Assembly (NCBI GenBank): GCA_035628915.1
Contig: DASPIW010000034.1
Span: 47,570-111,569, forward strand
Reading direction: 5' to 3'
Length of the DNA: 64,000 bases
Source: JARBUG01 sp035628915
Lineage (GTDB): Bacteria; Bacillota; Sulfobacillia; Symbiobacteriales; Symbiobacteriaceae
Part shown: piece by piece, positions 16,072-25,102 of the stretch
Layout of the letters: each line of letters begins with the position of its first letter
Numbering within the stretch: position 1 is the stretch's first letter
Notes under the pieces: model-generated
What the model saw: only the letters and a program-made list of their open reading frames with translations
What the model was told of the DNA's origin: nothing
Database searches by the model: none
Translations under genes and position numbers: made by a program

Positions 16072-18144
16072 TTACAGCAGCCCGTGGCGCTCTAACTTGT
16101 AGTAAAGAGTACGGGGCGCGATGGCCAGGCGCCGGGCGGCCTCGGTCTTGTTGCCCCGGGTCGCCGCCAGGGTGCGCTCCAGCACGGCCTTCTCCGCCCT
16201 GGCGACGATCTCGTCCAGCGTTTCGCCTTCGGGGTAGGCGGGCTGGTGGTCGGCGCCGCCGCCGGCGGGGGCAGGCGCCGGGCGCCCGTCGCCCAGGGTC
16301 GGTATGAACCGGGCGTCGATCACCGTGTCGCCCATGGCCATGGCGATCATCGCCCGCCCGACGATGTTCTCAAGCTCGCGGACGTTGCCCGGCCAGGTAT
16401 ACTCCAGCAGGCGCTCCATGGCGGCCGGCGAGACTTCGGAGACATTGCGGCCGTACTCGCCGTTGAACTTCTCCACCAAATGCTGCACCAGCCGCGGGAT
16501 ATCTTCTTTGCGGTGCCGCAGGGGCGGGATGACGATGGGCACGACGTTGATGCGGTAGTACAGATCTTCCCGGAAGGCGCCCCGGGCGATCAGGTCTTCC
16601 AGGGGAGCGTTGGTGGCCGCGATGATACGCGCGCCAATGGGGACGGGTTTCGTCTCACCCACCCGCACGATCTCCTTCTCCTGCAGCACCCGCAGCAGCT
16701 TCGCCTGCAGGCTGAGCGAGATCTCGCCGATCTCGTCCAAGAAGATCGTGCCGCCGCTCGCCTCTTCAAAAAGGCCCCGCTTGCCGCCCTTGCGCGCGCC
16801 CGTGAAGGCGCCTTCGGCGTAGCCGAACAGCTCGGATTCCAGCAGGGAATCGGCGATGGCCGCACAGTTGACGCGCACGAACTGGCCGCTGCGGCGGCCC
16901 GATTTGTTGTGAATGGCGTGGGCGAAAAGCTCCTTGCCCGTGCCGCTTTCGCCCCGCAGCAGCACCGTAGCGGGCGTTTCCGCGGCCCGCATCGCCTGCT
17001 CCACGGCCTGCTTCATGATCTGGCTTTCAGCGACGATTTCGGCGAACGTGTACTTCGACGTGAGGCGCCGCACCAGCTTCTTGTGCTGCTCCAGTTCGTC
17101 GGAGAGCCGCTTGAGCTCAGAGACGTCGTGCACCACGCCCACGGCGCCCTGCAGTTCGCCGTCGACGATAATCGGCGCCACGTCCACCACCACGTCCCGC
17201 TGCTTCGGGCCCACCTGCATATGGACGCCCCGCACGGGCCGCCGGGTCCGCAGGACTTGCAGGTGCATCGACTCCTGCGTCGGGTCGATATCTGCCGTGG
17301 CCGGCTTGCCGATGACGGCGTCCGGGGGCATGCCCGTCAGCGTGGTGTACGCCGGGTTGACCAGCAGGCCCATGCCGTTGGCGTCCACCACGGAGATGGC
17401 GTCCTGGGTGGCGTTGATGATCGCTTCCAGCAGCACTTTCATCTCGCGCATGCCGCCCAGTTCCTCGGCCAGGGCCTTCACTTCGGTGATGTCCCGGAAG
17501 ACGGCCACGGCGCCGACCACCTTGCCGTCCCGATCCCGGATGGGCACCCGGTTGGTCACCAGCACAGTGCCCCCGACCCGCTGCTGCTGGTTCAACTCGG
17601 CCACGCCGAGCTCGAGCACCCGGTGCAGGCGTGTGCTGGGGATCACTTCGACCGCCGGCCGGCCCAGCAGCTGCTCCCGGGGCAGGTCCATCAGGCGCTC
17701 GGCGGCGCGGTTGCAGAGCGTGACCACCCCGTCGGCGTTGACGGCCACGATGCCGTCGTGGGTCGAGTCAAGCATGACGTCCCGCTCGCGCTCCTTGGCC
17801 TCGAGGTAATGCAGCAGCTTCTCCCCGTCCTCCACGAAGGAGAGGAACAGATTCATGGCCAGCCCTTCCATAATGACGGCCCGCGGCCATTTGAGCCGCT
17901 TGATGGTCGGGTCGATGGAAGGGTCGCCCGTGGCCTGGACGATCAGGTCGACTTCCGGCAGGCAGACGAGGCCGGACCAGTCGGTGGTGGTGGGAACGCC
18001 CATCGACCGGGCGAGGGCCATGCCCGGCGCCCGGGGGTTGCGGTCCGCCACCCCGATCACCTTGATGCGGGATGCCATGCCGCGAAAGGCGCGCAGCAGC
18101 GAACTGCCGCCTTCGCCGGCTCCGATGATGACGACGTTCAGCAT
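16072..18144 (-). CDS. bkdR: Sigma-54-dependent activator, BkdR-like, with N-terminal Rossmann domain
   Basis: 690 residues. Domain order: an NAD(P)-binding-like Rossmann segment (VVIIGAGEGGSSLLRAF, 1-110); two PAS domains (about 125-240 and 250-370); AAA+ sigma-54 interaction domain (about 395-620) with Walker A GESGTGKE and the GAFTGA loop in GYAEGAFTGARKGG; and a Fis-type helix-turn-helix at the end (NKTEAARRLAIAPRTLYYKL). Bacillus BkdR has the PAS-AAA-HTH order and controls ptb-bcd-buk. The ATG at 18144 follows GGGAG; upstream extension of the open frame has no homology. Two putative UAS sites lie 14-63 bp before the start, suggesting autoregulation. Confidence 0.92.
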   Translation of the reverse strand: MLNVVIIGAGEGGSSLLRAFRGMASRIKVIGVADRNPRAPGMALARSMGVPTTTDWSGLVCLPEVDLIVQATGDPSIDPTIKRLKWPRAVIMEGLAMNLFLSFVEDGEKLLHYLEAKERERDVMLDSTHDGIVAVNADGVVTLCNRAAERLMDLPREQLLGRPAVEVIPSTRLHRVLELGVAELNQQQRVGGTVLVTNRVPIRDRDGKVVGAVAVFRDITEVKALAEELGGMREMKVLLEAIINATQDAISVVDANGMGLLVNPAYTTLTGMPPDAVIGKPATADIDPTQESMHLQVLRTRRPVRGVHMQVGPKQRDVVVDVAPIIVDGELQGAVGVVHDVSELKRLSDELEQHKKLVRRLTSKYTFAEIVAESQIMKQAVEQAMRAAETPATVLLRGESGTGKELFAHAIHNKSGRRSGQFVRVNCAAIADSLLESELFGYAEGAFTGARKGGKRGLFEEASGGTIFLDEIGEISLSLQAKLLRVLQEKEIVRVGETKPVPIGARIIAATNAPLEDLIARGAFREDLYYRINVVPIVIPPLRHRKEDIPRLVQHLVEKFNGEYGRNVSEVSPAAMERLLEYTWPGNVRELENIVGRAMIAMAMGDTVIDARFIPTLGDGRPAPAPAGGGADHQPAYPEGETLDEIVARAEKAVLERTLAATRGNKTEAARRLAIAPRTLYYKLERHGLL

Positions 18145-18735
18145 GGACGCAGCTCCCTTGCAGCTGTTTGCAGAGTTGTTCGGTCCAAGCCCTGCAACTT
18201 CCTGCAGACAAGCTTTCGCAGGGGCGTCGCTCGCCAGGATGGATGATTTTCCGTGAAGGCAGAATTTCCGGATGTATCCCTGCGGGCAGTGGAAGCACAC
18301 CCATGTGGCAGGATCTGGGCATCTCCATCGACTGCCTTTCGCTTGATCAGCGAGAATGCCTTCGGCCGTTATGAATGGGTCTGGAACGTTAATTGGCTTT
18401 CTGTGCGCAGCGAGTGAAAAAGCACCCCGCCCGGCTCTAGGTTGAAATGAAGGTGAGGTCAAGGCGCCCCGTGCCTCTGTCGCTTTTTGCACCTGTGAGC
18501 TCCGCTGATGGCCGCAATTCCTGACGGAAGGATACCGGTACCCCGATCTCAGGCCTTCAAAGCCAGGTGTGCGGCCTCCTCCGTCACTTTTTGCGGTGAA
18601 GAATGGGCCCGGTAGCTGCAGAAGTCAACGGAGTGTTGTCCCGGGTCGCTGGGGAGACCCGAGCGGGGAGCGGGGTCTCTCAGAACAGCAGGCGTAGCGG
18701 CGCTGGGTTACGCCCGGTTCGTCACCATCGGGCTG
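18145..18735. other. Leader region of bkdR and downstream region of the lipoprotein gene
   Basis: This 591-bp gap holds the two UAS-like sites. It also has a possible plus-strand hairpin (TGACGGA 18522-18528 with TCCGTCA 18580-18586, followed by CTTTTTG) and a GC-rich stretch of short complementary segments around 18640-18685. No convincing gene was seen. Confidence 0.45.
18158..18207. promoter_or_regulatory. Two further UAS-type palindromes upstream of bkdR
   Basis: TTGCAGCTGTTTGCAG (18158-18173) and CTGCAACTTCCTGCAG (18192-18207) fit the same 16-bp pattern as the cluster at 16021-16070. No -24/-12 promoter was seen for bkdR, and the sites sit within the presumed leader, so binding here might repress. 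Confidence 0.7.
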
Positions 18736-20307
18736 TCACATTGCATAACGGCTGACAGTCTCTTTCAGGTCGAGCGTTCGGATGATCAGCCGGCCGTCAG
18801 GCGCCGTCCCGAAGGCCACCCGCCCAACATGGAACATCCAGCCCTCGCGCCAGTCCACCCGTACAAGAAAATCCGCCTCACCGTTCTGGTCCGCCGGGGC
18901 CTGCTCCAGGGTGGGCCAGTGCGGAAACTCGGTCGCATCCGGCCCCAGACGCCCAGTTTGCACGACGCCGGCGTACATCGGGGGGCGCCCTACTCTTGTG
19001 GCCAGGAACTGGTTCCTCACGGCCGCATCCGGGATATAGCGTTCCATGTCGGCCGGGCGCCGGTACCACAGTGCGACCCACGCAGCTGTGAGCAATGCCT
19101 CCGGCGTCGTGGGATAAGGCCCCGGTAAAAGGGTTTCCTCATCCAGTACCGCCCGAAACGACCCGTTGTCCGTGTCGGATTCGATCCGGTAAAGCCTGGT
19201 CCAGGAATAACCGGCCATATCGTCAGGGTCGGCGTCGATTTCGATTCTGCCATCAGGGCGGACAGCCGCGCCCGACCCCCAGCCCACGATCGATGCGATG
19301 GTCCAGAAGAGTCCGCCGCCCGGTTCGGGGCTCCACCAGCTGAGGACAACCTGATGCCACGTGCCAGGACCACCGCGTTGGTACAGGAGAGCAGGGCGCC
19401 GCCTGACAGGCAGATTGGCCAGGTCCAGACGGTAGGGCATTGGTTCAGTCTGACCAAAATTCGGTTGATACCTGCCATCGGCATCGAAGAACAACAGCGG
19501 CCCTTCAGCCCACGAGCCGACGGCGCCCTCGATCCGTTCCGGCCTGCCGTCGCCAGTCAGGTCGATCTCAAGGAACGGCCTGCCAACGCGCTGCAAGTAT
19601 GCGCGAATTTGTGCATGGAACTCCTCCGGGAGCACCTCATGGACGGAAGGGAAAACGGTGGGTGCCGGGGCGGCATGGGCCAGCATTTCCGACCGGTCAG
19701 GCAGCAGGAAATGTTCGTCCGCACCAACGAGCTGCCCCACTGCGATGCCGGATGGCTCCTCGGTGAGCATCCAGACAACTCCCTTTCCGGGTTCGATCCT
19801 CATGATCGTTCGCCAGCCCGCCTCAAGCACCGTCAGCCACCATTCGTCGCGCATGAAGTGCAGCAGGAAATAGACATCTCCCTGCCTCCAGGCCAAGCCA
19901 TCCCTCGGCTCGGGCGGAAGGTATCTCAGGGGCTCGGGCTGTCCGGGCCCGGCACGCCAGACACCCTGCTGATTGATAAACCAGGTGTCGCCACAGGAAC
20001 CCGCCAGTCTGTCCACATCCCAGGCATAGTACACGAGTTTCCTGGTCCCGTCGGGCGTCAGCCAGCTGCCGGACACCCCGACCGGTGGCGCCAACGAGGT
20101 TGAGGCCAGCAGGCGGGGTGGGTCCGCCTGCGGTTCCGGCCGGACGGGAGCAGGCCCTTCAGACGCCGGCGGGGGCGCCGGCGAAGGAGCCGGCGGGGGC
20201 GCCGGCGAAGGAGCCGGCTGGGGCGCCGGGCCAGGCGCCGGCCCCCGTCCTGTGCATGCGGCCAAAACCAACGCCAGAACCCCAGCGACGACCCGTTGCC
20301 TCCACAT
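18736..20307 (-). CDS. Proline-rich-linker lipoprotein of unknown function
   Basis: 523 residues. A lipoprotein signal peptide (VVAGVLALVLAAC, lipobox LAAC, Cys near 18) is followed by a 35-residue Pro/Ala linker of repeated PAPSPAPPP units, then a globular domain with no family recognised. It contains LEIDLTGDGRPERIEGAVG, a calcium-binding or FG-GAP-like DxTGDGxxE stretch near 255, and a second half with an AALWYRRPADMERYIPDAA segment like small secreted-protein stress domains. It is probably anchored outside the membrane. GGAGGGGG precedes the ATG. It is transcribed alone between bkdR and spo0A. Confidence 0.75.
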   Translation of the reverse strand: MWRQRVVAGVLALVLAACTGRGPAPGPAPQPAPSPAPPPAPSPAPPPASEGPAPVRPEPQADPPRLLASTSLAPPVGVSGSWLTPDGTRKLVYYAWDVDRLAGSCGDTWFINQQGVWRAGPGQPEPLRYLPPEPRDGLAWRQGDVYFLLHFMRDEWWLTVLEAGWRTIMRIEPGKGVVWMLTEEPSGIAVGQLVGADEHFLLPDRSEMLAHAAPAPTVFPSVHEVLPEEFHAQIRAYLQRVGRPFLEIDLTGDGRPERIEGAVGSWAEGPLLFFDADGRYQPNFGQTEPMPYRLDLANLPVRRRPALLYQRGGPGTWHQVVLSWWSPEPGGGLFWTIASIVGWGSGAAVRPDGRIEIDADPDDMAGYSWTRLYRIESDTDNGSFRAVLDEETLLPGPYPTTPEALLTAAWVALWYRRPADMERYIPDAAVRNQFLATRVGRPPMYAGVVQTGRLGPDATEFPHWPTLEQAPADQNGEADFLVRVDWREGWMFHVGRVAFGTAPDGRLIIRTLDLKETVSRYAM

Positions 20308-20363
20308 TTCTCACACCCCCTCCGCTCCATTGACGATTCAGACACCTGTGGGTTGCGCGCAAA

Positions 20364-20391
20364 ATCACCCCGTCTTCTGCGACGGGGTGAT
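20364..20391 (-). terminator. Intrinsic terminator of spo0A
   Basis: An 11-bp perfect stem (ATCACCCCGTC, 20364-20374, with 20381-20391) and 6-base loop lies 10 bp after the spo0A stop. The minus-strand tail begins TTTGCG. Confidence 0.75.
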
Positions 20392-20400
20392 GCTAACGCC

Positions 20401-21204
20401 TTAGCTCGCCTTCGTTTCCATACGGAGCTTGTCCGCCACCATGGCGATGAACTCGGAGTTGGTGGGCTTGCCGCGCTCCCGGTTGACGGTGTGGCCGAAG
20501 AGCCCGTTGATCACTTCGACGTTCCCCCGGCTCCACGCCACCTCGATGGCGTGGCGGATGGCCCGCTCCACCCGGCTCGGCGTCGTGGAGTGATTGCGGG
20601 CAATGGTCGGGTAGAGTTCCTTCGTCACGCAGCCCAGCAGATCGACCCGGTTGACGACCATCATGATCGCTTCCCGCAGATACCGGTAGCCCTTGATATG
20701 GGCCGGAATGCCGATTTCGTGAATCACCGTGGTGACGTCGTTGTCAAGGCTGCGGGTGCGGGGCGGCACGTAAGCCGGCGCTGCCTCCTTGACGGCGACG
20801 GAAGGCGGCGTGGCAGGCGCGGGCGACGCCCCTGCCAGCTGGCGGATGCGGGTGCCGAGCACGTCCAGGCTGAAGGGCTTGAGCACGTAATAGTCGGCGC
20901 CCATCTCCAGCACTTTCTGCGTGATATTCTCCTGACCGAAAGCCGTAAGCATGATGATCTTCGGGCGGGCCGGCAGATCCATATCGTTCAAGCGCTCAAG
21001 CACGCCGATTCCGTCAAGGTGCGGCATGATGATATCAAGGATAATGACATCGGGCAGTGTCGTCTCGATCAAGTCGAGAACCTCCGTGCCATTGTTGGCC
21101 ACGCCGACCAGATCCAGATCGGGCTGCCCTTCCACATACGAGCGCAGGAGTTCGCAAAAATCTCGATTATCGTCACCGATCAGAACCTTGATAATCCCCA
21201 ACAC
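20401..21204 (-). CDS. spo0A: Sporulation master regulator Spo0A
   Basis: Response regulator and transcription factor that commits the cell to sporulation after phosphorelay input. From the chosen start it is 267 residues, the same as the Bacillus protein. The receiver domain (1-120) shows the acidic pair GDDN, the phospho-acceptor in ILDIIMP (~56) and the KPFSLD lysine. The C-terminal Spo0A DNA-binding domain (from about 150) includes VTKELYPTIARNHSTTPSRVERAIRHAIEVAW, the recognition region. Of three possible starts, the second GTG (21204) is favoured by GGGGGGAGG spacing and length. Two sigma-A-type promoters lie 250-345 bp upstream, inside the end of the spoIVB frame. Confidence 0.97.
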   Translation of the reverse strand: MLGIIKVLIGDDNRDFCELLRSYVEGQPDLDLVGVANNGTEVLDLIETTLPDVIILDIIMPHLDGIGVLERLNDMDLPARPKIIMLTAFGQENITQKVLEMGADYYVLKPFSLDVLGTRIRQLAGASPAPATPPSVAVKEAAPAYVPPRTRSLDNDVTTVIHEIGIPAHIKGYRYLREAIMMVVNRVDLLGCVTKELYPTIARNHSTTPSRVERAIRHAIEVAWSRGNVEVINGLFGHTVNRERGKPTNSEFIAMVADKLRMETKAS

Positions 21205-21393
21205 CACGTTCCTCCCCCCGATGGGCCTGATAACTCCCGTGTCCGGAAACGGTTCCGTCACACAGGGCGATTCGTTAGGGGCGTCAAGTTCTCCCGGAGT
21301 GAACGACGCCGTACTGGCTCCGGGTCCTACGCCGATTTCGCAGATATTACCGCGTGCAGATTTTTCGCCATCGAACCAGGATTTTCCCCCTAG

Positions 21394-22923
21394 CTAAAGG
21401 CAAAAAATCACAATCCTGCCCCATGTGCTACCGGATGGTCGGAGGCCGTAATGCCATTGTACAGAGAACCGACCGGTAATGTCAATCATTCCCAGCGAAT
21501 ACGCGGTCCACTTCTTCTGTAGCATAGCACAGCGGGCCGTTCTTGACAAAAGTACATCTGCTGTGAAATAGAGAAAACCTCCGGGAGTTGCCTCCCGGAG
21601 GCCGACGCCACCGGACGGCGGGATGACTCCTGCCTCCTGCAGCATCCACTCGATCAAGGCGCCGTATCCTCTGGTCGGATCGTTGACAAAGACGTGGGTG
21701 ACGGCTCCCACCATCCGCCCGTCCTGGATTATCGGACTCCCGGACATTCCCTGCACAATGCCGCCGGTCTTCCCGAGCAGCCGTGGGTCGGTAATCCTGA
21801 CGATCATATTCTTGCCGTCGGACGTAGGGTGGCGCATCACCCGCACGATTTCGATCTGGAAGCGCTCCATCTTCTGCCCCTCGACCACGGTGAAGATCTC
21901 TGCCGGCCCTTCCTTGACCTGGCTCGCCAGGGCGGCCGGAACCGGCTCCCGGAAAAAGGGGTTAGTGAGCGGGCCATGCATGGAGCCAAAGATACCGAAA
22001 CGTGAGTTCTTTTCGATCGATCCCAGCCAGTTATCTTCGTTCTTGAAGGCGGCCATCTTCTCGCCCGGGGCGCCCTTGCGGCCCTTCTGAATGGCCGTCA
22101 CCACCGCCTCGACGATGTGGCCTTCCCGCACGTCAATCGGCTGGCTGGTCTCGGCGTCGGCTATAACGTGTCCCAGTGCCCCGTACTTGCCGCTGGCCGG
22201 CTCGTAGAAGCTGAGGGTCCCCACGCCGGCCGCACCGTCCCGGATGAACAGCCCGACCCGCCAGCGGCCGCTTTCTTTGTCGCGGACGGGCGTGATCGAT
22301 TTCTGTACGATCTTCCCCTTCCGCTTGATCATCACCAGCGTCCCCTTGCCGGCTTTGCCCGCCTCCTCAAAGAGGCGTGCTGCCTGCTCCTGGCTGATCA
22401 CTTCCCTGCCGCCGATCTGCAGGATCGCGTCGCCAAGCTCGATGCCACTGTCCCGCCCCGGGTGGGCCAGTTCGCCGTTCTGGCCGCGAATGCCCGCATA
22501 CCCGACGACAATGACCCCCTTGCTCCGGAGCAGCACCCCGATGGAATGCCCGCCCGGCACCACTCTGATGGGCGGCACCACGTCGAGGGTCATCTTGCGG
22601 AACGGAATCAACCCAAACAATTTGAGGTCAACGGTATGGCGGCCGGTCTGAAGCGCTGCGATGCTGAGCGGCGCCGTCAGCCTGGCGCCGCGTCCCCTGC
22701 TGCCGAGTTGCTCGCCGTTCAGCGCCAGGGCGCCGTCACGGTCCGCATGAACGGTGACCCGAAACGGAAGTTGAAAGGCGAAGTCCTGAACCTGCCCCTG
22801 AGGAAGCCGGACGCGGTCGGGTACGCTGACGAAGGCACGGAACTGCTCCGTAGCACACAGGGCGAGAATCAGGGCGACCAGGCAAAGCCCGGCGACCCTC
22901 CGGCGCTTCTCCCGGTTTGCCAT
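21394..22923 (-). CDS. spoIVB: SpoIVB serine peptidase with anomalous C-terminal extension
   Basis: Forespore-secreted peptidase that triggers pro-sigma-K processing. A membrane anchor (VAGLCLVALILALCA) is followed by a PDZ domain around residues 125-215 (GIELGDAILQIGG) and the S55 peptidase domain with YGALGHVIAD (catalytic His) and QGMSGSPI (catalytic Ser). The ATG at 22923 is preceded by GGAGGGA. Homology ends near IEWMLQEAG, but the frame runs on for about 70 codons through a terminator hairpin (21578-21601) and two promoters. The family is usually about 430 residues; this open frame gives 509. A missing stop, or a sequence error near 21620, is possible. Confidence 0.93.
   Translation of the reverse strand: MANREKRRRVAGLCLVALILALCATEQFRAFVSVPDRVRLPQGQVQDFAFQLPFRVTVHADRDGALALNGEQLGSRGRGARLTAPLSIAALQTGRHTVDLKLFGLIPFRKMTLDVVPPIRVVPGGHSIGVLLRSKGVIVVGYAGIRGQNGELAHPGRDSGIELGDAILQIGGREVISQEQAARLFEEAGKAGKGTLVMIKRKGKIVQKSITPVRDKESGRWRVGLFIRDGAAGVGTLSFYEPASGKYGALGHVIADAETSQPIDVREGHIVEAVVTAIQKGRKGAPGEKMAAFKNEDNWLGSIEKNSRFGIFGSMHGPLTNPFFREPVPAALASQVKEGPAEIFTVVEGQKMERFQIEIVRVMRHPTSDGKNMIVRITDPRLLGKTGGIVQGMSGSPIIQDGRMVGAVTHVFVNDPTRGYGALIEWMLQEAGVIPPSGGVGLREATPGGFLYFTADVLLSRTARCAMLQKKWTAYSLGMIDITGRFSVQWHYGLRPSGSTWGRIVIFCL
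21456..21485 (-). promoter_or_regulatory. Sigma-A-type promoter upstream of spo0A, proximal
   Basis: Minus strand: TTGACA (21485-21480), 18-bp spacer, TACAAT (21461-21456). Both hexamers are at or near consensus. It would give a leader of about 245 bases to the spo0A start. Confidence 0.75.
21521..21549 (-). promoter_or_regulatory. Sigma-A-type promoter upstream of spo0A, distal
   Basis: Minus strand: TTGTCA (21549-21544), 17-bp spacer, TATGCT (21526-21521). It sits just beyond the spoIVB terminator hairpin, as expected for a new transcription unit. Confidence 0.6.
21578..21601 (-). terminator. Intrinsic terminator inside the spoIVB 3' frame
   Basis: A perfect 10-bp stem (CCTCCGGGAG / CTCCCGGAGG) with a 4-base loop is followed on the minus strand by TTTTCTCTATTTC. 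It falls within the spoIVB open frame, before any in-frame stop codon. Confidence 0.85.
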
Positions 22924-23277
22924 AGCGGGATTGTCCCTCCCCAAGCCTTCTCCTCCCGAACCGGAGCCTCTTCCGCCACTCACCCTCTCCACTGCGCATG
23001 CGAACCTATCTATGGCTAACCGTGCGGCGGTCTGTCGCCGCTGTCTTGTGAAAATAACGTTCCCCTGCCCTGCGGCTTTATGCGTCACATAATTCGGCAT
23101 AAGTGGCAACTCAACCGACGCTATTACCGGCCCATCGGCAGGGATTCAGACTTTGCCGTTGAATCTGACATATCTTGGACACTGACCGCTGGGCGAAATA
23201 TCCGTCATAGATGAAATTGTCGGAGGGGCTTCCCTCATGAGTCCCATCCCATTCCAATCGGAGGAGGAAGACCCCGC
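22924..23277. other. Divergent intergenic region between spoIVB and the ABC importer
   Basis: 354 bp that must hold the promoters of spoIVB (minus) and of the importer (plus). A possible plus-strand match, TTGGAC (from 23174) with an 18-bp spacer to TATCCG, is weak. No sigma-G or sigma-F site could be assigned with confidence. Confidence 0.35.
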
Positions 23278-24234
23278 ATGAAACTAGGGGCCACGCTGGG
23301 CAAGTGGCTGGACATGCCGGTCGGCGCCACCCGCTGGACCTGGCGCAAGTTCTGGGCCGACACTTCGCTTGCGTACCTGTTCCTGCTCCCCTCCCTCGCG
23401 GTGATCGGCCTTTTCAGCCTCTACCCGGTCGTGCAGGCGTTCCTGCTGAGCCTCACGGACTACCATGCGCTCCGCCGGGCCGGCGAGTTCATCGGACTGG
23501 CGAACTACCGGGAGATCATGCAGGACCCGATGTTTTGGAAAGGCGTTAAGAATACCGCCATCTACGTCATCGGCACCGTGCCGGTGACCGTCATCCTGGC
23601 CCTGGGCGTCGCCATCCTGCTCAACCAGGCCATCCGGTTCCGGGCGGCCTACCGCCTGGCCTACTTCGTGCCGTACGTCACGACCGCCGTCGCCGTCTCC
23701 ATGGTCTGGGCCTGGATTTACCATGAGCAGTGGGGCCTACTCAACTACGCCCTCGGCTGGTTCGACTGGCTCGGCTTCAAGCCTCAGCAGTGGCTGCTTG
23801 ACCCGAAATGGACGATGTTCACCATCATCGTCATCGCGATCTGGAAAGGGCTCGGGTACACGGTCGTCATCTTTCTGGCCGGGCTGCAGACCATGGACCG
23901 GGAATTAATGAACGCCGCCCGTGTCGACGGCGCCAACGAACGGCAGGTCTTCTGGAAAATCACCTGGCCGCTGCTGTCGCCGACCACCTTCTTCATCACC
24001 ATCACGGCCGTCATTAACGCCTTCAAGGTCTTCACTGAGCTCTTCGTCATGTACGGACGGCGCCCCGGCCCCCTGCGCGAAGGCATGACCATCGTCTTCT
24101 ACATATACGAAAAAGCGTGGGACGACCGGCTGATGGGCTACGCGTCGGCTGCCGCCTATATCCTCTTCTTCATGGTCCTGGCGGTTACGATCTTCCAATT
24201 CTGGTACGCGCGCAGGCGCGTTCATTACGACTAA
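23278..24234 (+). CDS. ABC sugar importer permease, MalF/UgpA type
   Basis: 318-residue inner-membrane permease with six predicted helices. The cytoplasmic EAA loop that docks the ATPase is NAARVDGANERQVFWKITWPLL (about 218-239). The N-terminus (about 35 residues) is cytoplasmic, with the first helix at LAYLFLLPSLAVIGLFSLYPVV. GGAGGAGGAAG precedes the ATG. It is the first gene of a permease-permease-binding protein cluster. No ATPase gene is adjacent, so a shared MsmX-type ATPase elsewhere is likely (inference from related Gram-positive systems). Confidence 0.94.
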   Translation: MKLGATLGKWLDMPVGATRWTWRKFWADTSLAYLFLLPSLAVIGLFSLYPVVQAFLLSLTDYHALRRAGEFIGLANYREIMQDPMFWKGVKNTAIYVIGTVPVTVILALGVAILLNQAIRFRAAYRLAYFVPYVTTAVAVSMVWAWIYHEQWGLLNYALGWFDWLGFKPQQWLLDPKWTMFTIIVIAIWKGLGYTVVIFLAGLQTMDRELMNAARVDGANERQVFWKITWPLLSPTTFFITITAVINAFKVFTELFVMYGRRPGPLREGMTIVFYIYEKAWDDRLMGYASAAAYILFFMVLAVTIFQFWYARRRVHYD

Positions 24235-24247
24235 GGAGGGAACTGTC

Positions 24248-25102
24248 ATGCAGCAGTCGTCCGTTGCCAGTTCCCCCTGGCGCAAGCGGTTCAAGCTGGC
24301 GGGCACCCACATTGTCTTGCTCGTGGGCGCCGTGGTCATGTTCCTGCCGTTCTTCTGGATGGTCGCCACGTCGCTAAAGACCTATCAGGAAACGCTGGCC
24401 TTCCCGCCCAAGTGGATTCCGAGTGTGCCCCAGTGGCGGAACTACGTGGAGGCCGTCAAGACCCAGGAGCACTTCGTCCGGTACTTCTACAACAGCTTCT
24501 TCGTCACCATCGCCACAATGGTCACGGAAGTGATCATGACCATCTTCGCTTCCTACGCGTTTGCGCGCATCAAGTTCCTCGGCCGAGGCTTATTGTTCGC
24601 CCTCTTCCTCAGCACGATGATGATCCCCGGCGAAGTGCTGCTTGTGCCGAACTTCATCACCATCGTCCGCCTGCACTGGTACAACACCTACTGGGCCCTG
24701 ATTATCCCGTTCACCGTCTCCGTTTTCGCCGTCTTCCTGCTGCGGCAGCACTTCCTGCAGATTCCGTTTGAACTACAGGAAGCGGCATATCTCGACGGCG
24801 CCGGACATACACGGTTCCTGTTCCAGGTCATGATTCCCCTCTCCCGGCCGCCCATCGCCACCATCGCCCTGCTCAAGTTCATCAGCTCCTGGAACGCCTT
24901 CCTGTGGCCGCTGCTGGTGACCGACAGCGCGAAGCTGCGCACGGTGCCCATCGGGTTGATGTCGCTCATGCAGGACGAAGGCCTGAAGTATCATTACTGG
25001 ATGGCCGCGGCCACCATGGCCCTTGTTCCCGTGCTCGTCGTCTTCCTCGCAGCGCAAAAGCAGTTCCTCGAGAGCGTTGCGAAGAGCGGGCTGAAGGGAT
25101 AG
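24248..25102 (+). CDS. ABC sugar importer permease, MalG/UgpE type
   Basis: 284 residues, six helices. The EAA loop is EAAYLDGAGHTRFLFQVMIPL (about 178-198), followed by SRPPIATIALLKFISSWNAFLWPL, typical of the MalG branch. AAGGAGGGAAC precedes the ATG, 13 bp after the first permease stop, so the two are co-translated partners. The N-terminal cytoplasmic tail is short. Substrate follows from the binding protein only. Confidence 0.94.
   Translation: MQQSSVASSPWRKRFKLAGTHIVLLVGAVVMFLPFFWMVATSLKTYQETLAFPPKWIPSVPQWRNYVEAVKTQEHFVRYFYNSFFVTIATMVTEVIMTIFASYAFARIKFLGRGLLFALFLSTMMIPGEVLLVPNFITIVRLHWYNTYWALIIPFTVSVFAVFLLRQHFLQIPFELQEAAYLDGAGHTRFLFQVMIPLSRPPIATIALLKFISSWNAFLWPLLVTDSAKLRTVPIGLMSLMQDEGLKYHYWMAAATMALVPVLVVFLAAQKQFLESVAKSGLKG

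Noticed and set aside
16246..18246. 666-codon plus-strand frame
   Set aside because: Antisense to the sigma-54 activator, whose domains are all recognisable; His/Gln-rich composition is typical of high-GC shadows.
18145..18492. N-terminal extension of the sigma-54 activator
   Set aside because: No homology in the extension, it covers the UAS palindromes, and a ribosome site precedes the internal ATG.
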